Shown here piece after piece: positions 51,005 to 60,057 of a DNA stretch of 64,000 nt. Numbering within the stretch: the first letter of the stretch is position 1; each line of letters begins with the position of its first letter. The translations under genes and the position numbers were made by a program. The DNA is taken from NCBI RefSeq assembly GCF_018502625.1, contig NZ_CP075566.1, positions 2,485,001 to 2,549,000 of the forward strand, read 5' to 3'. The stretch is from Pseudomonas hormoni (GTDB taxonomy: Bacteria; Pseudomonadota; Gammaproteobacteria; Pseudomonadales; Pseudomonadaceae). A model generated the notes under the pieces. That model was not told the DNA's origin, made no database searches, and saw nothing but the letters and a program-made list of their open reading frames with translations.

Positions 51005-51105
51005 GAGCGAGACCGGCTTGCCGGCGATGGTCGTTAACGATAACGCGTAAAACCAGATGCCCAGCGGCGCCTGTAGGTTTTTCGCGAGCAGGCTCGCTCC
51101 TACAG
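51000..51105. repeat. REP pair of mixed types
   Basis: The left copy (CTGTAGGAGCGAGACCGGCT) and the right copy (TTCGCGAGCAGGCTCGCTCC) face inward but differ in type, 106 bp overall. It sits inside the efe operon and overlaps the efeU stop. Confidence 0.8.
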
Positions 51106-51148
51106 GGGGCGTGCGCCAATGAATTTTTTCCAGTCAGTAAGGGCCCCC

Positions 51149-52348
51149 ATGCCAAATCAAGCCACTCCTCAGGCCTCCCCTCCCCGCGCCTTGCGCTGGG
51201 CGGTGGCCGGTTCGGTGATCGTGATGATCGCCGCCGGTGGCCTGTTCTATTACGCCTCGAAAATGGCCGCGGCCAAACGTCAGAGCAACCATGATGAAGT
51301 GCTGGTGACCATTCACCCGCACAGCTGCGAGCCGAATGCGTTGACGGTGCCGGCCGGTCGCGCCAGTTTCCGCATCGTCAACCGCTCGGACCGCGCCGTT
51401 GAGTGGGAAATCCTCGACGGCGTGCTGGTGGTCGAAGAAAGGGAAAACATCGCGCCCGGCCTTAGCCAGGTGATCAACGCCAACCTGTTGCCCGGCGATT
51501 ACGCGATCACCTGCGGCCTGCTGAGCAATCCACGCGGCACGCTACACGTGACGCCGACCGCAGCTTCCGATGCTGCGGCCAAAGCCAAACCGTCGATGGT
51601 CGCTTTCGTCGGACCGCTGTCGGAATTCCGCGTTTACCTGAGCAGCCAAAGCACCGCGCTGATCAAAGCCGTGACTGCGCTTGAGCAAGCCATCGAAGCC
51701 GGCGACCTGAGTCAGGCGCAAGCGTTGTACGTCCCGGCCCGCACCGCATATCAGCGCATCGCCCCGGCGGCACAGCGTCTCGCCGAGCTCGACAACACCA
51801 TCAACGCCCGCGCCGATTACTTTGAAAAACGTGAGCAGGATCCGGGCTTCAGCGGTTTCCATCGCCTCGAATATGCGCTGTTCCAGCAACGCACCCTCGA
51901 CGGCCTGACACCGGTCGCCCAGCGGCTGCTGACCGACGTCACCACGCTCAAGCAACAACTGCTCGCCCAATCGCTGCCGCCGGAACAACTGGTCAGCATC
52001 GTGGTGCGCAACCTCAACAACCTTGGCGACGTGCGCGCCAGCAGCGGTGAAGAAGAACGCTACAGCCACACCGACCTGAACGGTTTCGTCGGCAACCTTG
52101 ACGCGGCCCGCAAAGTGGTCGACCTGTTGCGCCCGCTGCTGACCAAGTCCGCCGCCGACCTGCTGCCGCCCCTCGACAGCGCCGTCGCCAGCCTCGATGC
52201 CGAACTCAACGGCTTCAAGGTCGAAAACGGCTACGCGAGCTACGACAGCGTCAGCGCCGAACAACGTAAACAGATCGCCGACAAGGCCAAGGCGCTGGCC
52301 GACGCACTCGACGGCATCGATCCCGCCCTCGGCCTTTCCGGCCTATAG
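51149..52348 (+). CDS. efeO: EfeO: cupredoxin plus imelysin (M75) iron-uptake protein
   Basis: A 399-residue protein. A membrane helix or uncleaved signal at about 22-42 is followed by a cupredoxin-like domain (about 58-140; HPHSCEPNALTVPAG, with Cys and no obvious full copper set) and by an M75 domain with the metal motif HRLE in GFHRLEYALF and the later EEERYSHTDL. ATG 51149 has AAGGG upstream; ATG 51119 is an alternative. It binds iron in the periplasm and passes it to EfeU. Confidence 0.9.
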   Translation: MPNQATPQASPPRALRWAVAGSVIVMIAAGGLFYYASKMAAAKRQSNHDEVLVTIHPHSCEPNALTVPAGRASFRIVNRSDRAVEWEILDGVLVVEERENIAPGLSQVINANLLPGDYAITCGLLSNPRGTLHVTPTAASDAAAKAKPSMVAFVGPLSEFRVYLSSQSTALIKAVTALEQAIEAGDLSQAQALYVPARTAYQRIAPAAQRLAELDNTINARADYFEKREQDPGFSGFHRLEYALFQQRTLDGLTPVAQRLLTDVTTLKQQLLAQSLPPEQLVSIVVRNLNNLGDVRASSGEEERYSHTDLNGFVGNLDAARKVVDLLRPLLTKSAADLLPPLDSAVASLDAELNGFKVENGYASYDSVSAEQRKQIADKAKALADALDGIDPALGLSGL

Positions 52349-52365
52349 CAGAAGACGAACTTCAG

Positions 52366-53664
52366 ATGAACGATTCAGAGCAATTCAACCTTCAGCGGCG
52401 CCGGGTATTGATGGGCATGGGCGCCGCCGGCGTGGCCCTGGCCGGCTCGGCCTTGAGCTGCCCGGCCATGGCCGCGAGCCCCGCGCAAGTCACAGAAGCG
52501 CCGAGCAGCGACAAGACCGAGGACCGCCACGACTTCCACGGCCGGCACCAGAGCGGCATCGTCACCCCGCGCCCGGCGTCCGGCATGCTGGTGTCGTTTG
52601 ATGTGTTGGCCAGCGACCGCGAAGACCTGGAGCGGCTGTTCCGTACGCTCAATGAGCGCATCGCATTCCTGATGAAGGGCGGCCCGGTGGCGCAGGTCGA
52701 TCCGAAGTTGCCGCCGGTGGATTCAGGCATCCTCGGCCCGGTGGTTACCCCGGACAACCTGACCATCACCGTGTCGGTGGGCGAATCGTTGTTCGACGAG
52801 CGCTTCGGCCTGGCGAACGTCAAACCGAAACGGCTGAGCCGCATGGTCGGTTTTCCCAACGATGCGCTGGAAGCCGATTGCTGTCATGGCGACCTGAGCT
52901 TGCAGTTCTGTTCGAACACCACCGACACCAACATCCACGCCCTGCGCGACATCGTGAAAAACCTGCCGGACCTGCTGCTGGTGCGCTGGAAACAGGAAGG
53001 CAGCGTACCGCCGCAAGCCCCGGCAAAACCCGGTGTGCCGGCGCAGAGTGCGCGTAATTTCCTGGGTTTTCGCGATGGCTCGGCGAACCCGGATTCCAAC
53101 GACGCCAAGACCATGGACAGCATCGTCTGGGTCCAGCCCGGCAGCGACGAACCGGCCTGGTCGGCGAATGGCAGCTATCAAGCGGTGCGGATCATCCGCA
53201 ACTTCGTTGAGCGCTGGGACCGCACGCCGTTGCAGGAACAGGAAAGCATTCTCGGCCGGATCAAAAGCACCGGCGCGCCCATGGGTGGCACTCATGAAAC
53301 CGAGGTGCCGGACTACAGCAAAGACACGGAAGGCAAACTGACCAAACTCGATGCGCACATCCGTCTGGCCAACCCGCGCACTGCCGCGAGCCAGGCCAAC
53401 CTGATCCTGCGCCGGCCGTTCAACTACTCCAACGGCGTGAACAAGAACGGTCAGCTGGACATGGGGTTGTTGTTCATTTGCTACCAGGCCGATCTGGAAA
53501 AAGGCTTCATCACTGTGCAAACCCGACTCAACGGCGAGCCGCTCGAGGAATACCTGAAGCCGGTCGGCGGCGGGTATTTCTTCACCCTGCCGGGTGTGGC
53601 GGGCGACCAGGATTTCATCGGTCGCTCGCTGCTTGACGCTGCATCCCCAAAAACAACCGCATAA
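52366..53664 (+). CDS. efeB: EfeB: dye-decolourising heme peroxidase / deferrochelatase
   Basis: A 432-residue DyP-type heme protein. The N-terminus has a Tat signal (QRRRVLMGMGAAG). Family motifs are NFLGFRDGSANP (GxxDG, distal Asp), then GSYQAVRIIRNFVERWDR and IRLANPRTAAS with the proximal His in DAHIRLANP. It works in the periplasm and oxidises Fe(II) or takes iron from heme for EfeO/EfeU. It lies 17 nt after efeO. Confidence 0.93.
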   Translation: MNDSEQFNLQRRRVLMGMGAAGVALAGSALSCPAMAASPAQVTEAPSSDKTEDRHDFHGRHQSGIVTPRPASGMLVSFDVLASDREDLERLFRTLNERIAFLMKGGPVAQVDPKLPPVDSGILGPVVTPDNLTITVSVGESLFDERFGLANVKPKRLSRMVGFPNDALEADCCHGDLSLQFCSNTTDTNIHALRDIVKNLPDLLLVRWKQEGSVPPQAPAKPGVPAQSARNFLGFRDGSANPDSNDAKTMDSIVWVQPGSDEPAWSANGSYQAVRIIRNFVERWDRTPLQEQESILGRIKSTGAPMGGTHETEVPDYSKDTEGKLTKLDAHIRLANPRTAASQANLILRRPFNYSNGVNKNGQLDMGLLFICYQADLEKGFITVQTRLNGEPLEEYLKPVGGGYFFTLPGVAGDQDFIGRSLLDAASPKTTA

Positions 53665-53688
53665 CCAACCCCCACACGGAACCGTCCC

Positions 53689-54513
53689 ATGAAAAAGTCG
53701 CCACTCGCGTTACTGCTGACCCTCGGTTTGCTCAACACCCCGCTTTCGGCTTTCGCGGCGACGGCGCCGCTGGAACTGGTGGGGCCGATCTCGGACTACA
53801 AGATCTACGTCACTGAACAACTGGACGAACTGGCCAGCCACACTCAGAAATTCACCGACGCCGTAAAGAAGGGCGACCTCGCCAGCGCGCAAAAACTCTA
53901 CGCACCGACCCGGGTTTACTACGAGTCGATCGAGCCGATTGCCGAACTGTTCAGTGACCTCGACGCGTCCATCGACTCCCGTGTCGACGACCACGAAAAA
54001 GGCGTGAAGGCCGAAGACTTCACCGGTTTCCACCGCATCGAATATTCGCTGTTCTCCGAGAAGAGCACCAAGGACCTGGGCGAATTGGCCGATGGTTTGA
54101 ACAAAGACGTCAAAGACCTGCAAACCCGCGTGGCCGGCCTGACCTTCCCGCCCGAGAAAGTGGTGGGCGGCGCTGCGGCGTTGCTGGAAGAGGTCGCGGC
54201 GACCAAGATCTCCGGCGAAGAAGATCGCTACAGCCACACCGATCTTTACGACTTTCAGGGCAACATCGACGGCGCGAAGAAAATCGTTGACCTGTTCCGT
54301 CCGCAGATCGAGAAGCAGGACGCGGCGTTCATTGCCAAGGTCGACAAGAACTTTGCCACGGTCAACAAGACACTGGCCAAGTACAAGACCAAGGATGGTG
54401 GTTTTGAGACTTACGACAAGGTGAAGGAAGGCGACCGTAAAGCGCTGGTGGGGCCGGTGAATACGTTGGCTGAGGACTTGTCGACGTTGCGTGGAAAGCT
54501 TGGGTTGAACTGA
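53689..54513 (+). CDS. Second imelysin (M75) protein, EfeM-like
   Basis: A 274-residue exported protein with a signal peptide ending AFA and one M75 domain. The HxxE motif is in FTGFHRIEYSLFSEK and the second block in GEEDRYSHTDLYDFQGN. It lacks the cupredoxin part of EfeO. Such EfeM-type proteins occur in Pseudomonas next to efe genes. It is the last gene of the operon, 24 nt after efeB, and probably adds a second iron-binding step. Confidence 0.88.
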   Translation: MKKSPLALLLTLGLLNTPLSAFAATAPLELVGPISDYKIYVTEQLDELASHTQKFTDAVKKGDLASAQKLYAPTRVYYESIEPIAELFSDLDASIDSRVDDHEKGVKAEDFTGFHRIEYSLFSEKSTKDLGELADGLNKDVKDLQTRVAGLTFPPEKVVGGAAALLEEVAATKISGEEDRYSHTDLYDFQGNIDGAKKIVDLFRPQIEKQDAAFIAKVDKNFATVNKTLAKYKTKDGGFETYDKVKEGDRKALVGPVNTLAEDLSTLRGKLGLN

Positions 54514-54537
54514 GTTTTTTAGCGTCTGAGCGGGCCC

Positions 54538-54633
54538 CTTCGCGAGCAAGCCCGCTCCCATATTCGATTCGGGATGACCACTTTCGTGTGAGCATCATAG
54601 ATCGAATGTGGGAGCGGGTTTGCTCGCGAAGGC
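54538..54633. repeat. Outward-facing REP pair
   Basis: CTTCGCGAGCAAGCCCGCTC and GTGGGAGCGGGTTTGCTCGC face outward, 96 bp overall, between the efe operon and the MFS gene. Confidence 0.87.
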
Positions 54634-54720
54634 ATTTTCACTGGCAACACATTTTCCTGATGGATTGCACCGGCCGCGCTAACATCCCCGCCAATAATAA
54701 AGCTCACGGAAGACCCATCC

Positions 54721-55899
54721 ATGTCCGCCCCAACCTTCGACCTGCGCCCGCTCATGGTCGCCAACATGGCCTGCACCATGGCAATGATGGCGTTCGTTTC
54801 TTTGATCGGGCCCATCGCCCGGGTATTGGGCCTGGCCACCTGGCAGGCCGGTGCGGCGGTGACGGTGTCCGGGGTGATCTGGATGGTGCTGGCGCGTCCG
54901 TGGGGTCAGGCCAGTGACCGCTTCGGGCGGCGGCGGATTCTGTTACTCGGCACGGCAGGATTCACCCTCGCCTATTGGGCCTTGTGCCTGTTCATCGACA
55001 CTTCGTTGCGATTCCTGCCGTCGGCGTTGTTGTCGTTTATCGGGCTGATGCTCGGGCGCGGGTTGATCGGCGTGTTCTATGCCGCGATACCGGTGGGCTG
55101 CAATGCATTGATTGCCGACAACGTCGAACCGCAACATCGCGCCAAAGCCATGGCCGCATTGGGCGCTGCCAACGCCTGCGGGCTGGTGATCGGCCCGGCG
55201 ATAGCGGCCTTGCTGTCCCGTTACAGCCTGAGCCTGCCGTTCTACGCCATGGCTTTTCTACCGTTGTTGGCGTTCCTCGTGCTGCGTTACAAGCTCAAGG
55301 CGCAGGAGCTGCATTTGCGCCAGGCGCCGCGCAAGGTTCATCTGAATGATCCACGGCTGCGCCGGCCCATGGCCGTGGCGTTCGTGGCGATGCTGTGCGT
55401 GTCTATCGCTCAGATCACCGTTGGCTTTTTCGCCCTCGATCGACTCGGCATGAGCCCGGCCGACGCCGCGCAAACGGCCGGTATTGCCCTGACCATGGTC
55501 GGCTTCGCGTTGATCTGTTCGCAATTAGTGGTGCGTCGGCTGGAATGGCCACCGCTGCGCTTGATTCGGGTCGGCGCGGTAGTAGCCGCACTGGGCTTTT
55601 CCGGCAGCATCATTGCCGACACCGCGTGGGGTTTGTGGTTGTGCTTCTTTGTCTCGGCAGGCGGCATGGGTCTGATTTTCCCGTCCTTCGCCGCACTTGC
55701 TGCCAATGCGGTCGAGGCCTCGGAGCAAGGCGCCACCGCAGGTTCCATTGGCGCCGCTCAAGGTTTCGGCGTAGTGATCGGACCGTTGGCGGCCACGTTG
55801 ATCTATGGCATCGAACCGCGCCTGCCGTATCTGGTGGCCGCTGCGTTGTTGCTGTTGGTGGCCCTGTGGCCAGGGCCCCGCCAGCGTCAGGCGCTATAG
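54721..55899 (+). CDS. MFS transporter
   Basis: A 392-residue carrier with about twelve helices. The cytoplasmic loop GQASDRFGRRRILLLG is the MFS signature A, and RGLIGVFYAAIPVGCNALIADNV is a drug-exporter-like helix 4-5 region. CGGAAG precedes the ATG. It does not share an operon with efe because a REP pair intervenes. The 3' end overlaps the convergent pssA by 6 nt. Cargo unknown; export of a siderophore or drug is possible. Confidence 0.85.
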   Translation: MSAPTFDLRPLMVANMACTMAMMAFVSLIGPIARVLGLATWQAGAAVTVSGVIWMVLARPWGQASDRFGRRRILLLGTAGFTLAYWALCLFIDTSLRFLPSALLSFIGLMLGRGLIGVFYAAIPVGCNALIADNVEPQHRAKAMAALGAANACGLVIGPAIAALLSRYSLSLPFYAMAFLPLLAFLVLRYKLKAQELHLRQAPRKVHLNDPRLRRPMAVAFVAMLCVSIAQITVGFFALDRLGMSPADAAQTAGIALTMVGFALICSQLVVRRLEWPPLRLIRVGAVVAALGFSGSIIADTAWGLWLCFFVSAGGMGLIFPSFAALAANAVEASEQGATAGSIGAAQGFGVVIGPLAATLIYGIEPRLPYLVAAALLLLVALWPGPRQRQAL

Positions 55900-57237
55900 A
55901 ATGCGATAAAGCAACCGCTCGATCCGCACACGACTCACCCGTTTGAGAAACTTGGCCACCGCTGCCGGGTAATCCGGCAGGGTTTGCAGATCCTGATACC
56001 GCTCGATGCGCGTGGTGTGCTGGAAGATCTCCGCCAGCTCACTGCGACGCGGCGCCAGCAATTCCCCTTTCGGGTCATCGATCAGCAACGCATTTTCCAG
56101 ATCGAGGCGGAACGCTCGCGGGTTGAGGTTGTTGCCGGTCAGCAAGGTGTAACGCTGATCGATCCACATGCCTTTGAGGTGATAGGTGTTGTCGCCGTCC
56201 TTCCACAGGTGCAGGTTCAACTGACCGCTGTCGACGCTGCGATGATGACGCTTGGCGAAGCGGCGCAGGCTGATCTCGTAGAGATACGGCAATGCGGCGA
56301 TTACCTTGAACGGCTCGCTCGGCGGGATGTAGAAGTCGTTGGCGGTCTTGTCGCCGACCACGATGTCGATCTTCACGCCACGTGCCAGCGCCCGGTTGAT
56401 TTCCCGGGTCACCGCCAGCGGCAGGTTGAAGTACGGCGTGCAGATCGTCAGTTGATGCTGGGCGCTGGCGATCAATTCGCAGATCACCCGGCTCAACGGG
56501 TTGTTCTTGCCTACCCCGAGCAACGGACTGACCGACAAACCGTCCTTGGCCGTGCTGCCCGTCGTGGTGTCGTACGCGGCGTGCTTGAGGCGGCTGCGCA
56601 GGTCGCCGATGTCGTTGCGCAGGCTGCGGGTGGTCGGCAGGTTCGGCAGATCGAGGCGATGCACCGCTTTCGAAGCGACCAGGCCGTGCTGGACCAGGTG
56701 CTGCATCGAATCGGCCAGCGCGCTGTTCTGCAGCAAGTGATAACGGTCGTAGCGGTATTTGTCGAACTTGTGCAGGTAGACGTTGTTGAGACTGGCGCCG
56801 CTGTAGATCACGCAGTCATCAATCACGAAGCCTTTCAAATGCAGCACGCCGAACAGCTCACGGGTCTGCACCGGCACGCCGTACACCGGCACAACGCTTT
56901 CGTGGGTGCGCGTGGTTTCCTGATACCACGCCGAGTTGCCCGGCTGCTTGCCGGCACCAATCAAGCCGCGCTGGGCGCGCAACCAGTCGACGACCACCAC
57001 CACGTCCAGTTCCGGACGCGCCAGTTTGGCGGCGTGCAAGGCATCGAGAATTTCCTGGCCAGCTTCATCCTGTTGCAGGTACAGCGCGACGATGTAGATG
57101 CGCTGGGTGGCTGCGGCGATTTTTTCCAGCAGGCAACGACGGAACTCGGCAGCGCCAGAGAGGATGGTGACGGCATCGGCGGTCAGCGGAAAACTGCGCA
57201 GTTTGGGCAGCAGAGAGCGTTTGAAAAGCGACGGCAT
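55894..57237 (-). CDS. pssA: CDP-diacylglycerol-serine O-phosphatidyltransferase
   Basis: A 447-residue phospholipase-D-superfamily phosphatidylserine synthase, the size of E. coli PssA (451). Two HKD motifs are present: LHLKGFVIDDCVIYSGASLNN in the first half and YHLKGMWIDQRYTLLTGNNLN in the second. It makes phosphatidylserine, the precursor of phosphatidylethanolamine. ATG 57237 matches the family start (PSLFKRSLLPKL); the longer frame has no support. Confidence 0.92.
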   Translation of the reverse strand: MPSLFKRSLLPKLRSFPLTADAVTILSGAAEFRRCLLEKIAAATQRIYIVALYLQQDEAGQEILDALHAAKLARPELDVVVVVDWLRAQRGLIGAGKQPGNSAWYQETTRTHESVVPVYGVPVQTRELFGVLHLKGFVIDDCVIYSGASLNNVYLHKFDKYRYDRYHLLQNSALADSMQHLVQHGLVASKAVHRLDLPNLPTTRSLRNDIGDLRSRLKHAAYDTTTGSTAKDGLSVSPLLGVGKNNPLSRVICELIASAQHQLTICTPYFNLPLAVTREINRALARGVKIDIVVGDKTANDFYIPPSEPFKVIAALPYLYEISLRRFAKRHHRSVDSGQLNLHLWKDGDNTYHLKGMWIDQRYTLLTGNNLNPRAFRLDLENALLIDDPKGELLAPRRSELAEIFQHTTRIERYQDLQTLPDYPAAVAKFLKRVSRVRIERLLYRIL

Positions 57238-57317
57238 AGGGCTCGCAATGGGTCGAATCCGGAGAGTTTGAGAGCTTACACCATGGATGGGCTTGGGTCT
57301 TGTGGGTGTCTGTGATG

Positions 57318-57392
57318 GCCTCTTCGCGGGCAAGCCTCGCTCCTACAAGGGAATGCGATCAACTGTAGGAGCGAGGCTTGCCCGCGAAGGCG
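57318..57392. repeat. Outward-facing REP pair
   Basis: CTCTTCGCGGGCAAGCCTCG and its mirror are about 18 nt apart, 75 bp overall, in the divergent gap between pssA and the TetR gene. Confidence 0.88.
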
Positions 57393-57417
57393 ATTTCATG
57401 GTCGACAAAAATAATAA

Positions 57418-57446
57418 TTGACCAAGGAGAACGATCGTTCTACTGT
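57418..57446 (+). promoter_or_regulatory. Promoter with embedded operator palindrome for the TetR gene
   Basis: TTGACC (57418) and TACTGT (57441) are exactly 17 nt apart. A perfect 14-bp palindrome AGAACGATCGTTCT (57428-57441) fills the spacer, as expected for self-repression. Transcription would begin near 57453, one base before the ATG. Confidence 0.6.
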
Positions 57447-57453
57447 TCGCCAC

Positions 57454-58017
57454 ATGAACGAAATCACTAGCAACGACACACGCGACATCATTCTGGATGT
57501 CACCGAAAAGTTGATCTACAAAAGTGGCATCGCTGCCACCGGCATGGACCTTCTGGTGAAAACCGCCGGCGTCTCCAGAAAAAGTATTTACCGCTACTTC
57601 GCCAACAAGGAGGAGCTGACCGTCGCCGCCCTGCAACGGCGCGACGTGCGCTGGATGCACTGGTACAGAAGCGCCGTCGACCAGGCCGAAACCCCGGCCG
57701 ATCGCCTGCTCAACCTGTTTACCGTGCTCAAGGCCTGGTTTGCCTCGGAAGGCTTTCGGGGCTGTGCCTTCATCAACACCAGCGGTGAAACCGGCGACCC
57801 GCAAGACCCGGTTCGCCTGGTCGCCAAAGAACACAAACAGAAGCTGCTCGACTACGTGCGCGAGCTCTGCACCGAACATGGCGCCAAAGACCCGGAGACG
57901 CTGGCCAAACAGCTGCTGATCCTGATCGACGGTGCCATTACCGTGGCGCTTGTCATGGGTGATCTCAGTGCCGCCGATAATGCGCAATGCATGGCGCGAA
58001 AGTTATTGGACCTGTAA
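57454..58017 (+). CDS. TetR-family repressor
   Basis: A 187-residue TetR protein. The N-terminal HTH reads GIAATGMDLLVKTAGVSRKSIYRYFANKEEL in overlapping parts. The C-terminal ligand domain has CAFINTSGETGDP. ATG 57454 lies directly after the predicted promoter and operator, so the message could be leaderless. It probably represses itself and the DUF1348 gene 56 nt downstream. The effector is unknown. Confidence 0.87.
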   Translation: MNEITSNDTRDIILDVTEKLIYKSGIAATGMDLLVKTAGVSRKSIYRYFANKEELTVAALQRRDVRWMHWYRSAVDQAETPADRLLNLFTVLKAWFASEGFRGCAFINTSGETGDPQDPVRLVAKEHKQKLLDYVRELCTEHGAKDPETLAKQLLILIDGAITVALVMGDLSAADNAQCMARKLLDL

Positions 58018-58073
58018 CACTTTAACCAAGCCCGACAACTTGCTTGAACTTTAATTTGATAGGGAGACTTTAA

Positions 58074-58550
58074 ATGTCTAACGCCGAAGTTCGTCCGCCA
58101 TTGCCGCCCTTTACCCGTGAATCGGCCATCGAGAAAGTTCGCCTGGCCGAAGACGGCTGGAACTCCCGTGACCCGGAACGTGTGTCCCTCGCCTACACCC
58201 TGGACACCAAATGGCGCAACCGCGCCGAATTCGCCTACAACCGTGAAGAAGCCAAAGGTTTCCTGACCCGCAAATGGGCCAAGGAACTGGACTATCGGCT
58301 GATCAAAGAACTCTGGGCCTTCACCGGTAACCGCATCGCCGTGCGTTACGCCTATGAATGGCACGACGACTCGGGCAACTGGTTCCGTTCCTACGGCAAC
58401 GAAAACTGGGAGTTCGACGAGAACGGCTTGATGGCCAACCGGTTCGCCTGCGTCAACGACATGCCGATCAAGGAAAGCGACCGCAAGTTCCACTGGCCGC
58501 TGGGTCGTCGGCCGGATGATCATCCAAGTCTGTCCGATCTCGGTCTATAA
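58074..58550 (+). CDS. DUF1348 / NTF2-like protein
   Basis: A 158-residue protein of the DUF1348 family within the NTF2-like fold: [28 protein letters not shown], split over helix 1, then [21 protein letters not shown] and the strand [29 protein letters not shown] precedes the ATG. These small proteins are often co-regulated with TetR genes; their enzymatic role is unknown. Confidence 0.85.
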   Translation: MSNAEVRPPLPPFTRESAIEKVRLAEDGWNSRDPERVSLAYTLDTKWRNRAEFAYNREEAKGFLTRKWAKELDYRLIKELWAFTGNRIAVRYAYEWHDDSGNWFRSYGNENWEFDENGLMANRFACVNDMPIKESDRKFHWPLGRRPDDHPSLSDLGL

Positions 58551-58567
58551 GCTCACATAGATCTAAA

Positions 58568-58658
58568 TGTGGGAGCTAGCCTGCTAGCGATGACGTCTGA
58601 GCATTCAACACATTAGTTGTCTGTCATACCGCTATCGCGAGCAGGCTCGCTCCCACAG
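58568..58658. repeat. REPIN, divergent in sequence
   Basis: TGTGGGAGCTAGCCTGCTAG and CGAGCAGGCTCGCTCCCACA face inward, 91 bp overall. The left arm is diverged from the right arm. Confidence 0.82.
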
Positions 58659-58672
58659 TGTTTGGGCGGTGG

Positions 58673-59764
58673 TCAGGCGACTGCGGCTTGTTTCACGCCC
58701 GCCTCGGCTTCCAGCCCCCGCACCAACGGCAACACCCGCTTGCCGAAATACTCGACCTCTTCCTGAAAGTGCAGGAAACCCGCCAGTACCAAATCCACAC
58801 CCACCGCTTTCAACGCCACAATCCGTTCGGCAATCTGCAGCGGTGTACCGATCAGGTTGGTCTTGAAGCCATCGTTGTACTGCACCAGATCCTCGAACGT
58901 CGATTTAGCCCAGTTGCCTTCGCCTTCGGGTGACGCCCTGCCCGCCTGCTTCGCCGCATCGCCAAAGGCATTCACCGCTTCCGGATCGGCCTGATCGATG
59001 ATCTGCGCCAGCACGGCCCGCGCCTCTTCTTCAGTGTCACGGGCGATCACAAACGCATTCACCCCGACTTTCACCGAATGATTGTTCGCGGCGGCCTTGG
59101 CCCGGATATCGTCGACTTGTGCCTTGATGCCTTCAGGGGTATTGCCGTTGGTGAAGTACCAGTCCGACACCCGCGCCGCCATGTCTCGCGCCGCGCGGGA
59201 GCTGCCACCCTGGAAAATTTCCGGTTGCCCCAGCGGCTTCGGTTTGAGGCTGTAGTTGTCGAAGCGGTAGAAGTCACCACGAAAGGTGAAATTGTCCTGG
59301 CTCCAGATGCCCTTGAGCGAGCGGATGAACTCTTCGGAACGACGGTAACGCTCATCGTGTTCCAGCCAGTGTTCGCCGATCGCCTGGAACTCACCTTTGA
59401 ACCAGCCGCTGACGATGTTCACGGCCACCCGGCCGTTAGTCAGTTGATCGATCGTCGCCAGTTGCTTGGCCGCCAGTGCCGGTTGCCATGGGCCGGGCAG
59501 GATCGCAGCGATCACTTTCAACTTGGTCGTGGCGGCCAGTAGCGCGTGGCTGAAGGCAACCGACTCATGCTGGTACTCGGCACCGTAACCGGCGGTGAAG
59601 CGGATCTGCGTCAGGGCATATTCAAATCCCGCTTCCTCGGCCAGTTGCGCGAGTGTGCGGTTGTAGTCGATGCCCCAGTGGGTGCGTTGCTCGATCTTGC
59701 TGACCACCAGCCCGCCGCTGACGTTCGGCACCCAGTAGGCAAATTTGACCGCTCGCTGACTCAT
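58673..59764 (-). CDS. sfnG: FMNH2-dependent dimethylsulfone monooxygenase
   Basis: A 363-residue luciferase-family flavin monooxygenase of the SfnG / SsuD group. SfnG turns dimethylsulfone into methanesulfinate under sulfur limitation. Family blocks are KFAYWVPNVSGGLV, QIRFTAGYGAEYQHES, LPGPWQPALAAKQLATID, and GRVAVNIVSGWFKGEF. GAGGA precedes the ATG. A sigma-54 promoter lies just upstream, as expected for SfnR-controlled genes. Reduced flavin must come from a reductase encoded elsewhere. Confidence 0.93.
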   Translation of the reverse strand: MSQRAVKFAYWVPNVSGGLVVSKIEQRTHWGIDYNRTLAQLAEEAGFEYALTQIRFTAGYGAEYQHESVAFSHALLAATTKLKVIAAILPGPWQPALAAKQLATIDQLTNGRVAVNIVSGWFKGEFQAIGEHWLEHDERYRRSEEFIRSLKGIWSQDNFTFRGDFYRFDNYSLKPKPLGQPEIFQGGSSRAARDMAARVSDWYFTNGNTPEGIKAQVDDIRAKAAANNHSVKVGVNAFVIARDTEEEARAVLAQIIDQADPEAVNAFGDAAKQAGRASPEGEGNWAKSTFEDLVQYNDGFKTNLIGTPLQIAERIVALKAVGVDLVLAGFLHFQEEVEYFGKRVLPLVRGLEAEAGVKQAAVA

Positions 59765-59802
59765 TGGCGTGTCCTCGGGACGTTGGGAAGTCCTTGGGTG
59801 AG

Positions 59803-59818
59803 AGCAGCAACCGTGCCA
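59803..59818 (-). promoter_or_regulatory. Sigma-54 promoter of sfnG
   Basis: On the minus strand TGGCACGGTTGCTGCT has GG and GC exactly 10 nt apart and matches TGGCAC-N5-TTGCW closely. The start would be near 59792, about 28 nt before the sfnG ATG. Confidence 0.75.
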
Positions 59819-59845
59819 GCGTTGAATCTTGAGATGGAGCGATCA

Positions 59846-59938
59846 TTGTGGCGAGGGAGCTTGCTCCCGCTGGACTGCGCAGCAGTCCCATTTGGGGGCC
59901 GCTTCGCGCCCCAGCGGGAGCAAGCTCCCTCGCCACGG
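59846..59938. repeat. REPIN of the TGTGGCGAGGGAGCTTGCTC family
   Basis: Inward-facing arms of 20 nt or more, 93 bp overall, placed between two divergent sigma-54 promoters. Family related to the 11286 element. Confidence 0.88.
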
Positions 59939-59971
59939 ATGTGGGTGTGCCTGATGCAATTTGCTGATGAA

Positions 59972-59989
59972 CTGTTGGCCTGACAACAG
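59972..59989. promoter_or_regulatory. Inverted repeat, candidate enhancer site
   Basis: CTGTTG and CAACAG are separated by 6 nt, about 55-70 nt upstream of the plus-strand -24 element. It is a candidate binding site for an SfnR-like sigma-54 activator. Confidence 0.4.
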
Positions 59990-60040
59990 CTGATCCCTTT
60001 CGACATTCAGTACGCCCCCGCAAACCCTCGGCCCCAGCGC

Positions 60041-60057
60041 TCGGCACGGACCCTGCA
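60041..60057 (+). promoter_or_regulatory. Sigma-54 promoter of the SfnB-like gene
   Basis: TCGGCACGGACCCTGCA has GG (60043) and GC (60055) with 10 nt between and only two departures from TGGCAC-N5-TTGCA. Transcription would start near 60068, 30 nt before the ATG. Confidence 0.75.
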
